Source of the DNA: Micrasema longulum
Taxonomy: Eukaryota > Arthropoda > Insecta > Trichoptera > Brachycentridae
DNA length: 64,000 nt
Direction: 5' to 3'
NCBI GenBank assembly: GCA_022494885.1
Contig: JAGVSM010004552.1
Coordinates: 1 to 64,000, forward strand
Every line of letters begins with the position of its first letter. Position 1 is the stretch's first letter. This document shows positions 43,565-54,416 of this stretch, in pieces. The notes under the pieces are model-generated. The model was given only the letters and a program-made list of their open reading frames with translations, made no database searches and was not told the DNA's origin. The position numbers were made by a program, and so were the translations under genes.

Positions 43565-43775
43565 CTTATTTGCAAATAGTCATAATGACGTGCGGCGTTT
43601 GCTTTCGAAATTTATTTTCTTTTGGACTTAGATAATTGTTTATTTTATGTTTGAGAATATTTGTAAACATACTGTAGTGCTATTTGTAAAAAACCTGTAA
43701 TTGGCTTATTTTTTATTTGTTTTGTTTTTATATATGATAATTGTAGTTGTTGGTTATCCGAATAAATAATTTTAA
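43565..43775 (+). mobile_element. 3' UTR of the 41805-42350 LINE family
   Basis: GACGTGCGGCGTTTGCTTTC, GAAATTTATTTTCTTTTGGA, AACCTGTAATTGGCTTATTT and GGTTATCCGAATAAATAA follow the same order as the reverse complement of 42090-41805. No coding part is left. Downstream, 43799-44176 on the minus strand has a 125-codon open frame with no recognisable motif. Confidence 0.7.
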
Positions 43776-44282
43776 AAAAAGATCTTTTATAACGTAGACT
43801 ACTGTATTTTGATTAAATACCTACTTTCCTTGTCTATTAAAACAATTCGAAATGAGAACATGTTCAAAAAGGCTATAAAAAATGGATTGTGGAGCTTGGT
43901 AGAAGTAAAATGGACTGTCTTATTCGCCCAAACCAATGTTGAATAAGCTGCTCCACAAATGTTTAGTTTCTGTTCTGTTTTTTTTATTTTATTGTACGTT
44001 TTATAATATAAATAGTAAAAGTGTACATAAATTAAACATAAACTTAAATACGTTGTGTTTAAAACTTTAACATTTTGTATATTCAGTCTTCTTTGTTTAT
44101 TTTCAAATGTAAAAATATTAAAAAAAAAAAGAATATTCTTTAGTGCCCTCGGTACGGGGAACCCTAGTGAGGTCACATTATTTTATTGTAAATCTTTGTT
44201 TATAATGGAAAACAATGAATAAATAAAAAAAAAGTTTTCAAAATATGAACAAGGACCACGAAATATTGCAGCGTAAAAATAC

Positions 44283-44375
44283 CATTGACAAAAATATTTC
44301 ATTTCAACCGTATCGGGAATTGAACACATAACTTCTTGCATAACAGTCAAGTAGCTTAGCACTTTAATTAATTTC
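44283..44375 (-). mobile_element. tRNA-like SINE head
   Basis: Minus strand shows GTGCTAAGCTACTTGACTGT, TATGCAAGAAGTTATGTGTT, CAATTCCCGATACGG (box B-like) and ATGAAATATTTTTGTC, the body block of SINE-A. Decayed. Confidence 0.45.
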
Positions 44376-44395
44376 ATTCCATGTCCGCACCTTAA

Positions 44396-45060
44396 ATGGA
44401 GCATATGGTGTCTAAAGATTCTCCGTGCATCGATCGGCTGCCAGCTCCTGTGCGTCCTGCCGAGTCAGGTTCACGGCCCGTAGTTCTGACACAAACTGCC
44501 GACGAACAGTCAGCAGAGGACGTTTTTATGAATATATTGTATACCATTATTGTATTGCTCTTATTTGTCTTCATTATATAGTTTTATGTTATTTTTGTTC
44601 AGTTTCTTGTATTTATGTTTCTTCATGTAACTGTTGTATTGGCTTAGGGCGTATACATAATATATAAATAAAATAAATATACAAATGTCTGTAAAATACC
44701 TTAATTTGGAAATGGGGTCTAGAATTCCAATCGTCTATGCGCTTAGTAGCTGCAATACGTGTTGTAATCTTACTCCTTTTTATTATTCATATTACTATTA
44801 TTTTTTAATATCATTAATACAATGTGTAAATGGGAGCTAAATTTCCAACTGTCTATGCACTCTGTAGCTGCAAGACGTCCTGTAATCTAGCTCCTATCTG
44901 TTATAATTTTTAATTGATCTTAATTGAAAACGAGGAACTAGAATCCCAACCGTCCATGCGCTCTGTAGCTGCAAGACTTGCTGGGATATTTCTTTATTGT
45001 ACAGCGCTCTTGAGGTGATTTTCACAAAAATGGCGCTATATAAATTATCCAACTATATAT
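44396..45060 (+). repeat. GC-richer patch followed by 115-bp-unit repeat, copy 2
   Basis: 44396-44520 is GC-rich and open in three frames on + (one gives VSKDSPCIDRLPAPVRPAES); I cannot identify it. 44530-44650 repeats sequence at 40395-40520. From 44700 three units of about 115 bp follow, at 44713, 44828 and 44936, each with CCAA-CGTC-ATGCGCT, GTAGCTGCAA-ACGT, and a terminal TGTACAGCGCTCTTGAGGTG and TTTTCACAAAAATGGCGC block, matching 37630-37990. Likely 3' region of a LINE. Confidence 0.55.
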
Positions 45061-45064
45061 ATAA

Positions 45065-45790
45065 GGCACATGGGTGGTTAAAAAATGGTGTTGTTAACGA
45101 AAAAGCGGACTGTAAATGAAAGACGAGTTTCATTCAGTTTTGTTATTGGGAAATATTTGAGAAAGGATAGAAACGTGGAATGGATACCTACTTTTAATAT
45201 AATCTGAATGTTCTTAAATTTCTGGTAATGGAAGACAAAATGAACTATAAAATATAACAATGTTTTCCACGACTTTTTATCAGATTTTATGTCAAGTCAA
45301 AAATGTTGTTTGGTTTTGGTTCTAAATCCGAATATTCTAATTTTGAATATCTTCTATCTTGATGCTAGGTAGGTACCATAAGGATGGGTCAAAAGAAAGA
45401 TGGGAACGAAAGGTAATCGGCCAGGAATAATATCGATAAATGCTGTTATTTACTTAACAGGTGGCAGTTGTCAATTTTTGTAAGTTGTATACGATTCTAT
45501 AGTCAAACGAGCGCAGCATAAAGCTCTAGTATCGCGAAAAAGCAGGAGATCAATATTGTTATCTCTCATTTTCTTTTATATTTTTAATGCATAACTTCTG
45601 TCTGTGCTCTGTTACGTGAGTGGAATAATGGAGCGCTGGGGTGATAAAATTGCCTAATTTCTGGGGGCACTTTGTTAACTTTCCAATGAAGTTTGGACAC
45701 TTTCCAAAATGTGGCCGCATGGTTATTCGCCCACGGGCACCAGCTATGGAAGGTTTTTAGTAGTTTTCGTTATTATAAGTAATTAAAAAT
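45065..45790. other. Intergenic, no gene
   Basis: No recognised element. The block 45610-45760 (TGGAGCGCTGGGGTG, GGCCGCATGGTTATTCGCCC) is GC-richer but has no coding frame I can support. Confidence 0.35.
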
Positions 45791-45792
45791 CG

Positions 45793-45870
45793 GATTGTGG
45801 TCCCGTGGATAGTGTCTTGGACTCACGGATCAAAGGTCCAAGGTTCGCACCCCGCTATACCACAACTTTC
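45793..45870 (+). mobile_element. SINE-D, tRNA-like head
   Basis: ATTGTGGTCCCGTGGATAGT (box A-like), CTTGGACTCACGGATCAAAG, GTCCAAGGTTCGCACCCCGC (box B) and ACCACAACTTT. Two diverged relatives lie at 15866 and 61673. Downstream to 46250 is AT-rich with nothing recognised. Confidence 0.6.
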
Positions 45871-46271
45871 TTATAGTGAGTTATTTACATAGCGTTACAG
45901 ATGGCCGACAAAATCAAAATGTTTGCGTAAATCATAAGAACATAAATTTTCCATTATTTTTAAATTTAATAAAAAGCAGTCAAATAAATAACAACATTGA
46001 AAAAACCGAATTACTGAAATTTTTACCCTTTGTTTTTCAGAAATCATAATTTACAAAATCACATTCACGAAGGATGGGACACTAAAAATAAAATAAAATA
46101 TTTAAACTCATTAAAATAGCATTATACTAACTCATTGGTCAACCCGAAGAAAAAAAATTTACAATGATCCTTAAGATAAAAATAACTTTATTTAATTTAC
46201 TTTCATATTACTTTAAATTATCTATCCTTACCTTTGTTTTGTATAAATACATTGAACTCCTTAATAAAGAT

Positions 46272-46316
46272 ACTTGTCTCGAAGATGTCGCAAAAGCGAT
46301 GAAACCGGTCACTGGA
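46272..46316 (+). repeat. Hammerhead-like repeat motif
   Basis: CTTGTCTCGAAGATGTCGCA then AAAGCGATGAAACCGGTCAC: a TCGC/GCGA stem-loop followed by GAAACCGGTC. The core before the stem reads CTCGAAGA in place of CUGANGA (one extra base). An inverted relative lies at 47559-47602, and its 3' extension (ACTGGATATTCCAAATTTGT) recurs at 48805. Confidence 0.4.
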
Positions 46317-46424
46317 TATTCCAAATTTGTGGATTAAAGTATCACTCGTCTTTTATTTATATAATAAAAAACTGAATAACGTTTCTATAGCCATCATATA
46401 CATATTGCAGTAAAGTATCTCCTT

Positions 46425-47160
46425 TGTAACATTTACCATTCTGCGTACCTTTGAAAATCCAAATTTCTTCAATTTTCGACTGTTAACTAATGTGAAATTT
46501 AGAAGCTAAAGCCTTTACAGAAGAAAAAAAATATGACGAATGTTAAACACTGTTTAAAATGGAAATTAGTCCTGTAAATGCCTAATGTTTTTACTCTCCG
46601 TTGCAATTACTTTAAAAAACTAAATTTTTGACAAAGTTATGTATTAGAATTTGTATTATTATAAAACATTCTATAAACAAAGGTATTTATGTATAAAAAA
46701 TACTTTCTATTGCACAAACTATAAAAAACGGAAATATGACATTGAACTGTAATTTCAATATTTCTCAATTGTTACTTATTTTTTATGTGAATATAATATT
46801 CTAGAAATTATGACATTAATTATCCATCTAGAATTTAAATAAAATAGGGGTAATGTACTGATAATGGATACCTATCGTAGGTTTGGTCTGTTACCTGAAA
46901 CTATCCCTAAGAGGGTCGTGAACTTGTTTGCATAATAAGGGTTGTTATTATCTGTTTACCAAGATTTGTGCTGGCTCAGCCTTTTCCAACTCGATTCGAT
47001 AGCCCCTATCAACTGAAACATTTGCGAACCCTATAATTTACTTTACAATGTTTAAGACATAAAGCTTGATTGAATTTACACATACAAAGATTTGTTTCTT
47101 GTAATTTTTATATATATGTTTAGGTGAATATCCTGAAAAAAGAAATCGAAAGGGGATTAG
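46425..47160. other. Diverged R43 block, otherwise no gene
   Basis: 46425-46530 (CATTTACCATTCTGCG, GAAGCTAAAGCCTTTA) resembles the second half of R43. The remainder is AT-rich with no frame. 46900-47040 is unassigned single-copy-like sequence. Confidence 0.35.
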
Positions 47161-47162
47161 TC

Positions 47163-47225
47163 TGCATCGTTGTCTAGTGGTTAGTGCGTTTTCCGACTAC
47201 GTATGAGGTTTCGAAGTCGATTTAA
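47163..47225 (+). mobile_element. tRNA-like SINE head
   Basis: TGCATCGTTGTCTAGTGGTT (box A-like), AGTGCGTTTTCCGACTACGT, ATGAGGTTTCGAAGTCGATT (box B-like). Truncated before a tail. Confidence 0.5.
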
Positions 47226-47249
47226 GGGCCCCGATTTCAATAGCAAGTT

Positions 47250-47490
47250 AACAAAATTATCTTATGTTGTCCCTTTTTGTCCACACGTCTTTCTTGTCAT
47301 CCAAGCCCTTCGGTTGTGTCTGCTTTTGACTAGACCAGACTTGCGACTTCAATTCATCATATCATGCCACGTCTTTCTTGGTCGTCCACGTCTTACGATA
47401 CTATTTATTTTTGCCATATACATCTGTGTTACTATTTTTTTTTCATTCATTCGTTTCACACGATCACACCATCTCGGTGACCATGCCTTA
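47250..47490 (-). mobile_element. RTE LINE C-terminal fragment
   Basis: Minus strand gives WSPRWCDRVKRMNEKKIVTQ, MYMAKINSIVRRGRPRKTWH, DMMN, stop, RKSGLVKSRHNRRAWMTRKT. This is the same ending as at 1266-1478 and 31112, more decayed. Confidence 0.7.
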
Positions 47491-47558
47491 ATTTATTATT
47501 TTTAACATATTATAGAAATAAAAAACGAGTGATACTTTAATCCACCAATTTGGAATAT

Positions 47559-47602
47559 CCAGTAACCGGTCTCATCGCTTTCGCGACATCTTCAAAACGG
47601 GT
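47559..47602 (-). repeat. Hammerhead-like repeat motif, inverted relative of 46272
   Basis: Minus strand: CGTTTTGAAGATGTCGCGAA then AGCGATGAGACCGGTTACTGG. The stem TCGC/GCGA and the following block match 46272-46316, but GAAA has become GAGA. Confidence 0.4.
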
Positions 47603-47741
47603 ATCTTTATTATGAAATTCAATTCAAGGACAGAGAATCCATTTTTTTATTGTCTAATCCTTCGTGAGTTTAATTTCTGTCAATTATGATTTCTGTAAAA
47701 CAAAGGGTAAAGAGTAATTAGTAAAATAATTACGGACTATT

Positions 47742-47920
47742 GGCCTCGCGGTGTAATGGTTGGCACGTTTGCCTACCATGCAAGAGATCTCGGGTTCGAT
47801 TCCCGACATGGTTGACATGAAATATTTATTTAAAAGAGTGTTTTCACACTAGAATATTTCATAGTCCCTGGAATGGTACCTGAAGCGTAAGACTGATCAT
47901 TTTACTTTCATGCAACATAT
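47742..47920 (+). mobile_element. SINE-A, best copy
   Basis: Head GGCCTCGCGGTGTAATGGTT (box A), GGCACGTTTGCCTACCATGC, CTCGGGTTCGATTCCCGACA (box B), then body ATGAAATATTTATTTAAAAG, TTTTCACACTAGAATATTTC, TAGTCCCTGG, and tail CTGAAGCGTAAGACTGATCA. Partial copies are at 489, 8043, 11858, 28827, 52031 and 60102. The tRNA-like head drives transcription in such elements (family knowledge). Confidence 0.8.
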
Positions 47921-48139
47921 TAACACGCAACATGTTACAATAATTTAAATAAAATAAATTAAACATGAAAGTGATCGAAGCAAAATCTATTTTTTTAAAG
48001 AAAGAAAGAAATACACGCATTTTAAATCACAGGCATTTTTCTGACATTTTCCTTTATTTCTACGTAAAATTATGCCTTTGGTAATACTTAATAAAACAAA
48101 TGTTATTTTAATTTAAAATAAAATAATAATAATAATATT

Positions 48140-49985
48140 TGGCTGATTTATATACCGCCATTTTTGTGAAAAATCACCTCAAGGGCGCTTTACAATTGTA
48201 TACCTAAACTTACATTCTAACTAAACCAAAGTGATATATTATATTTCCAGATTTAAAATTGAGGGAATGATAGTCTAAAGAAGCGGGATTTTAGTTGGGA
48301 TCTGAGCTGACTGGGACTGTCGATGATTCGTAAGTTTGATAAGTTATTATAATATATTTTAGATCAATAATTAGTCTTTATATGAGACACCAGATACCTA
48401 AGTTTCGTCTTAATTTGAAATGGCGTAATCTGCCGGTCTAAAAGTAATTAAACTTTTAAATATATTTTTTTATGGAAATACCTTATTAAATTATTGTTTT
48501 TGTCTAATTTATATTTTTTTATTATTGCGCGATTAAAAAAAAACCTTCACTTCAAAATGGCAAAACCGTATGATTTCCTCATTTTGAGTGCGTTTTACCA
48601 GACTACAACCTTAGACCATGATTGTATATGCTCCTTTATGCGTGTTGTAAAGAATCTACCCGTTTGGCCTACGTAGCATGTATTTTTACAATCATTACAA
48701 TTAAGAAGGTAAGTTCCTGAGTTGGAAAATATATATTATTAAATAACAAATTAGCTAAAGAATAACTATTATAAAAGGCTGCCGTGCATTTATTTTCATT
48801 TATTACTGTCACTGGAAATTCCAAATTTGTAGATTAAAATATTACTAGTCTTTTATTTCTACAATAAATTACAATGAACTTCCATCAATAATTTTCACTT
48901 ACAAACTTAAATTATTTTAATCGGTTCCCGATAAATTAAATTCGAATTATCTGTAAAAAAAATGATTTTTTTCGAAATTTTTTTAATTACATGTTACCGA
49001 CGACGATCTTTTTTATTCAAATATACAAGTTTTGGTACAGGAAAATTTACGTACATCGATCGATGTAAATCTTGAACATTGTGCATTAGGGTAGGCCGAT
49101 AATTTTTTTTCCGAATTTTGAAATGAAAAGGGTCTAGAAAGTTCCCGTTTGGATTAGTCGGAATGCAAAAAATACCTTGACCAAAGCTTGAAGTTTTGGA
49201 AAAAATAAATTTTTACGACAAACCGGCTGTCATTTCGTATTTAAATGAGAAAATCAGTCCAATTAACTTTCATAATATCAATTAAACTTCGTAAAATAGG
49301 CATCTCAGGGCGTGAGTTGCACTTTGTTATATAATAAATGGGTAGCGTTGTTTTAATGAGACATTGTTTTCGCCAGGCGCTCAACGGAATCAGTTCTGCG
49401 AAGTGTAAACTTTTTACATTTCGGTAGTTTTAAAACGTGTTCGAATTTGTAATGTGACTAGCAAAAAAAATTTTTTATGAATAATGATAATTAACAAAAT
49501 TTTCAGACTGTTATAAACTTCCAACCTCGGTTTAGGGGCAAAAGTAGTATAGAATATTTTTTTTAATGTGATTCAAAATGGAAATTTTCAGACACCTTTC
49601 ACCATGATGTCTAAAAAAATAAAAAAACTTCATACATCACCGGCCCACTCTATCGTACAGTCCTCCTTAGAACAGTCTGCCTGTAAAGAAGACTATTTAA
49701 TAATTTTGTAAATATGTATTTTAGAATTCCGTTGATCCGAAATACAGTATTTAAAATTGCCAAATATCCGGATAGTTGTCAGAAAAAAAAAGATGTCATA
49801 ATAACAAATAAAAGGATGCTGGCGGCTGTCGCGCCATATTTAAGGTAGTTATTATGTGATTCCAATTTGCTTGGAGTAAGATTTGTGTTTTCTTTCAAAA
49901 CATTGCGTTGATTTAATAGTTAATCCAATTATCGCCCGGATATGTGCATATCCGGATAACTGGAAGTTTAATTGACTTGTTTCAT
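48140..49985. other. Intergenic with small repeat scraps
   Basis: 48155-48200 (ATACCGCCATTTTTGTGAAA, AATCACCTCAAGGGCGCTT) is the inverted end block of the 115-bp-unit repeat family. 48800-48870 repeats the ACTGGAAATTCCAAATTTGT sequence of 46308. 49000-49985 shows no gene; paired strings CAAATATCCGGATAGTT (49760) and CATATCCGGATAACTGG (49950) hint at an old pogo-like inverted-repeat element. Confidence 0.4.
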
Positions 49986-49990
49986 GTATT

Positions 49991-50084
49991 TGTAGGGATC
50001 AAAGTCCAGTGATCGATGACACATAATACGTACCAAACGATGTTACCTGAAATATAGAGCAACGACTGAAGAAGCAATTCACCA
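49991..50084 (+). mobile_element. Truncated LTR (third copy of the LTR family)
   Basis: TGTAGGGATCAAAGTCCAGT, GATCGATGACACATAATACG, TTACCTGAAATATAGAGCAA, CGACTGAAGAAGCAATTCAC follows the first 95 bp of the LTR at 53633. It is cut off where the repeat at 50085 begins. Confidence 0.6.
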
Positions 50085-50690
50085 TTTATATTTATTTATT
50101 TATACTTTTACATTGTTTGTATTCTTTTTTTATACTGAATAATGTTCCCTCATTAGGATGTCCCGTGCCGAGGGAAACATTTTACAAAATGTAAAACATG
50201 CCTAAGATTAGCTATTCAACAAAGTTTACATAATAATAATTTAAAAAAAAACTTATTTAATATAATTTACCTAATTATCATTAAGAAATTAAACTATACA
50301 AACTTAAATAATCATAAAAAACATCTACCAATTTATATAGAACAAATTTCATAAACAGTACACACATTTTACCTATTTGGTTTGATCCACTCATCGATTC
50401 GTGCGCAACCCACCTCCACTATCCATCTCTTAATATCAATTTTATATTGTGAGTACTTACTAATTGTTCTTATAGATAATGGAAGTAGATTTTACACTTT
50501 AACCGAGTAGTAGGCCAATCCTTTTTGACCGAAGGTTACATTAATTTTTATTTAATTTTTTGCAGCATCAGGGTGGAGTATCTAGTAACTCTTGTATTTG
50601 TCGAAGGAGTTATGGAAGGTAGAGAATAATGTTTGTGTGCGTATTGTAACAGAGCTTTTACATAAAATACGTTTACAACTATTGAATACA
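50085..50690 (-). repeat. LINE 3'-end-like repeat, copy 2
   Basis: Collinear with 28935-29520 (same blocks from ACATTGTTTGTATTC to GGAAGGTAGAGAATAATGTT), but with a single-arm AGAGCTTTTACATAAAATAC where copy 1 has a 22-bp palindrome. Its A-rich-tail edge lies at 50085, abutting a broken LTR. Confidence 0.7.
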
Positions 50691-50699
50691 ATACTTCAT

Positions 50700-52025
50700 T
50701 GTCTGAAAGAGCAATAGTATTTATTATCAGTCAGACATCCGTCCACACAAGAGCAACGTCCGAGAGTATATTAACTTTAATCCCGCCACGGACACATGAG
50801 TAACTTCAACATCGTTTATTCTTTTATTTATTTTTGCCTTTTTTGAGCTATTTATATTATATTCGTAATAAAGGTTAGTTTCTCGTTTTTTATGTATGTG
50901 ATTGGCTAAGAAACCTTGTCGTGCTCAAATATAAACCGTGCAAAAATCACTATTCTAGTGCATAATCCATGGAGAAAATATGTGAAAATGTGTTTATGAA
51001 GAAAAATCAGACGGAAATTTACTTTAATTTAGCATTCTAAGATTATGACCCTCAACTCATGTTCAACGCGAATTTAGTCATTCTTTAACCGCCAGTCGGG
51101 TTTTTACGAGACCTTGACATTTAATTTAAAACCAAAAGTAAAAAAAGACTTTTACTTTCTGTTAATCTCAAACTGGGGTAGGAGATCCAAATAATCTCAA
51201 ACATCACCATCCAACCCCAAAAAATTAATTTAAAAAAATATTTTAGGGAACAAAATTTTTCATACATTTATCCATGACCATAAATTTATATAAAAATCAA
51301 TGCTTTGAACATTATTTTTATGGGTCCATTATATAATCAGTAATTTAAGTTTGATCCGGAACACAAAGAATTTTGAAGATTTTTTACAAAGTGAACTAAA
51401 AATGTATAATAAAATATTGTAACACCCCTTTTGGAAAAAATTGTAAATACCCCAGGGGGATAACAACCACCCTGTTATTTATACCAACCACTAAATAAAA
51501 AAAAATTTAATTAAAGCCTTCTGGGATAAATATCAGGAAGGCATTAATTGAAATAACCCAAGTGCTTAAGATATCTATTTTGGTAAATTAATTAAAATTT
51601 CAACAATAAAAAACACACAAAGAAATTATTGGATTAACGTGGAAGAGATAAAATCTTTTCATTTAACAGTATTTTGAGTTTTTTGAATTTTGTAGACAAA
51701 TTAAACTGCCCGAGAAGAAGTATAAAATTCAAAAATATTTTTGGGTGTTTCTTAGTTTGTGAACTAATTTAGTACGATAAATCTCACCCGCATCATTAAG
51801 AGTTTCAGGTTTTTTAGTAAAATCAATAATATGGGTGTTTTATCACCAGTCAATTAAAATGAAGAACACAGATGGTATTAAAAGTGAAAAAAGTTACCTA
51901 AAATTAAAATTCAGTGTTTTTTTGTATTTTTTTTTAAACTTAGGCTATTTGCGCTACAAATGATGCGATGCCGTTGATAAGTATGCCTAAACGCAAATTT
52001 CGAGTTTTAAATTTAATACTCGAAA
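50700..52025. other. Intergenic, no gene
   Basis: AT-rich. 51665-51830 holds a diverged R43-like block (TATTTTGAGTTTTTTGAATT, TTGTAGACAA, CTCACCCGCATCATTAAGAG). 51420-51500 includes CCCCTTTT / CCCCAGGGGG strings, unassigned. Confidence 0.4.
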
Positions 52026-52030
52026 AATCG

Positions 52031-52153
52031 TCTTTGGTACAAGTCCAGGGACTATGAAATATTTTTGGTGCAAAAACACCTTTATAAATAAATATTTCAT
52101 ATCATACATGTCGGGAATCGAACCCGAGACCTCTTGCATTACACCACGAGGCC
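52031..52153 (-). mobile_element. SINE-A copy with a deleted head segment
   Basis: Minus strand: GGCCTCGTGGTGTAATGCAA (the middle of the head is deleted), GAGGTCTCGGGTTCGATTCC (intact box B), CGACATGTATGATATGAAAT, AAAGGTGTTTTTGCACC, CATAGTCCCTGGACTT. Confidence 0.75.
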
Positions 52154-52159
52154 GTCAAA

Positions 52160-52980
52160 GTTGGTAAGTATAGGTTCAATTATCTACTATTATTTATACA
52201 TCAAATTATTTCTACGTAAAATATGTACAATTTTTGGCTGGTCGAAATGTATCCACTTCCGATGAATACGAGTATAATAACCGTTTTTCAAATTAGTTAA
52301 AATGTTACATTTTGATATTTGTATTGTATTTATTATGAAGGGGATCACTTTCGAAACATGGCATGTTTAATCAAGTGAATGTATATATTGACTATCAAGT
52401 ATTGAGTGGGATGATATTGTGGGCGGTTGAATGCACCCCTAGGGAACTATTGACTGCATCATGTTACTAAGGGTAGGTACGTACCTTAGAATTAACATAC
52501 AAAAATACACAAGAGGTGCAATGGGAAAGTAATTATTAAAAATACTCGTATATATGAAATATAAAATTCCGTTTTTCAATACTTAATTTTAAAGTAAACA
52601 GCTTGTATTGTGAGGAAAGTAGTGGTTACCCCCATGAAAAGAGACAAATAACTAACTGTTAACCACAACCATAATACAAGATACTCTAATAGGGATCAGA
52701 TGCTAAAAGAAGGGGTCAACACTGTTCTGGCATCGAAACAACACTACTATGTTGGCAAGAAGGTATTTAATTTTTGCCAGAATTATGGGAAAGCAGGAGT
52801 GTCTTCAAGTTAAAGAAAGTGTTGACCTCGCCTTTTCATGACATTGGTGGTATAGAGTCGGAGAGGTTGATGCGACCGCGATTTAAAGATTTTTATTTAC
52901 TTTTTCAAAGTAACAAGGGTCTACAATATACTGTCAAGTAAGGAAAAAAATGCTTCTTATTAATAGCATTAAAAATATTT
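52160..52980. other. Intergenic, no gene
   Basis: No recognised element; GC-moderate at 52690-52880 but no convincing frame. Confidence 0.35.
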
Positions 52981-52986
52981 TGAAAT

Positions 52987-53115
52987 TTGTGATTTTGAAT
53001 TCCGGCAAAAATGGTCATTGCATTAGCCACGCCCCTAATACGTCACGACTCATGTTAATTTTGAACTTTGTTCCCAACCTTTAAATTTTTTATCGAACAT
53101 CGTCTCGAATCTTGA
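52987..53115 (+). repeat. Unknown repeat X, copy 1
   Basis: GTGATTTTGAATTCCGGCAA, AAATGGTCATTGCATTAGCC, ACGCCCCTAATACGTCACGA, then a TTCCCAACC ... TCGAACATCGTCTCGAATCT end. Two better copies are at 56005 and 57562. Confidence 0.65.
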
Positions 53116-53632
53116 CACTTTTAAAAATAATTACTTTTTTTAATTATTATTTTTTAAATCCGCCAAAGTGCTTTTATTTTTAAGTGCAACCAAATAACTT
53201 ATTGTTAAAAGTGTAATATTTTTGACGGAATTCCTAAAATGAATAAACATAATTTTTCTAATTGCCTAATTTAAATAGAAGAAATTTATTCAGAACTTGT
53301 ATATGAGAGTAAATACTTTAACTCTCACGATTATAAAATCATCGAGCCACTTTCAAGTTTATTTTGCACAAACGAGTTATAAAGAATTTTTAGAGCTCGT
53401 GTGTTATAAAAAATCCTGGCAGTATCCGAATAATGAACTGCAATAAACTGTTTCGATCTGATCATAAAATGTCATGGAACTCATAAAAGTAACGCTCAGA
53501 TTTTAAAAATTCAACGTTTGCATAAGATTTTGGTAATTTGAGTACTGCCCTATGAAGCATTAACATTAAGCGAATAGAAAAATGATAGGTAATTGACTAG
53601 ATGGTCATTTTATCTGTATTTTGTATTTTGAG

Positions 53633-54108
53633 TGTAGGGTTCATAGTCCATAATCGATGACACACACGTGCTTAAACGTTTCACCTGAAATAGTGCGATG
53701 ACCGAAGAAAGCAATGTCATCATTTCCTATAGAATTCAATACAATATTATATTGCAACTCTAACAGTATTGCACATGAAATCGGAAGCATCGTTCTGCAG
53801 TACGATCACATCGTCCCTAACATGAAGAAATGAACTAGAAAGGAACGTCGCCTATAAAGAGACCTAAGGACGTGGCAACGCCAGTCAGTCAGCCCAACGA
53901 GTTCAGTCCAAGTCATTCATTTACAGCAAGTAGTTCAAGTGCAGTCTCTTCAACTCCTAATCTCCGTCACAGTCACGCGACACAATTCATAATTTTTTTG
54001 CCATATAATAAATAAACATCAAAGAGCAACCTTCTTCTTCTCAAAAGTCTTCTGTCAATCTCTAACTGGGGTGGGATTTCCAACCCTTTCAACTACTAAA
54101 ATCCTACA
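53633..54108 (+). mobile_element. Solo LTR (copy 2)
   Basis: 476 bp with TGTAGG ... CCTACA ends, CGATGACACACACGTG, a TATAAAGAGACC promoter-like box about 230 bp in, AATAAATAAACATC (polyadenylation-like) and TCTAACTGGGGTGGGATTTC near the end. Homologous to 5800-6216 on the other strand and to 49991-50084. No internal retroviral-type genes beside it. Confidence 0.7.
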
Positions 54109-54416
54109 TGTGTTATTTATTTATTTTTACATAAACGACATAAATCGCTTTTAACCTGTATTGAACATAAATATGAAAAAAATATACAAATATAAATACA
54201 TAACAAAAAAATATAAAATTGCATAACTATAACAATAGTAACAAGTAGGTAAATATTAACGAAATGAATACATAAATATGAATAAATAAAAATAGGAAAA
54301 ACATTTTCAAATATAAAAAAAGTTTAAGAATAATATTGCGACATGAAAAAAAAATCAGACTCGTTTTATAACTATCAAGTCCAGAACTAAATATTTAAAA
54401 AAATATATATTTTATT

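Noticed and set aside
43799..44176. 125-codon minus-strand open frame
   Set aside because: No motif, low-complexity I/L/F/Y/N/K composition, no splice context; sits next to LINE 3' UTR sequence. Likely chance.
44396..44520. GC-rich patch open in several frames, resembling an exon
   Set aside because: No clear acceptor, contiguous with repeat sequence shared with 40395-40520, and no domain match.
47742..47813. Possible tRNA gene
   Set aside because: Boxes A and B are good, but there is no matching acceptor stem and the same head plus a fixed tail recurs at several places; it is a SINE.
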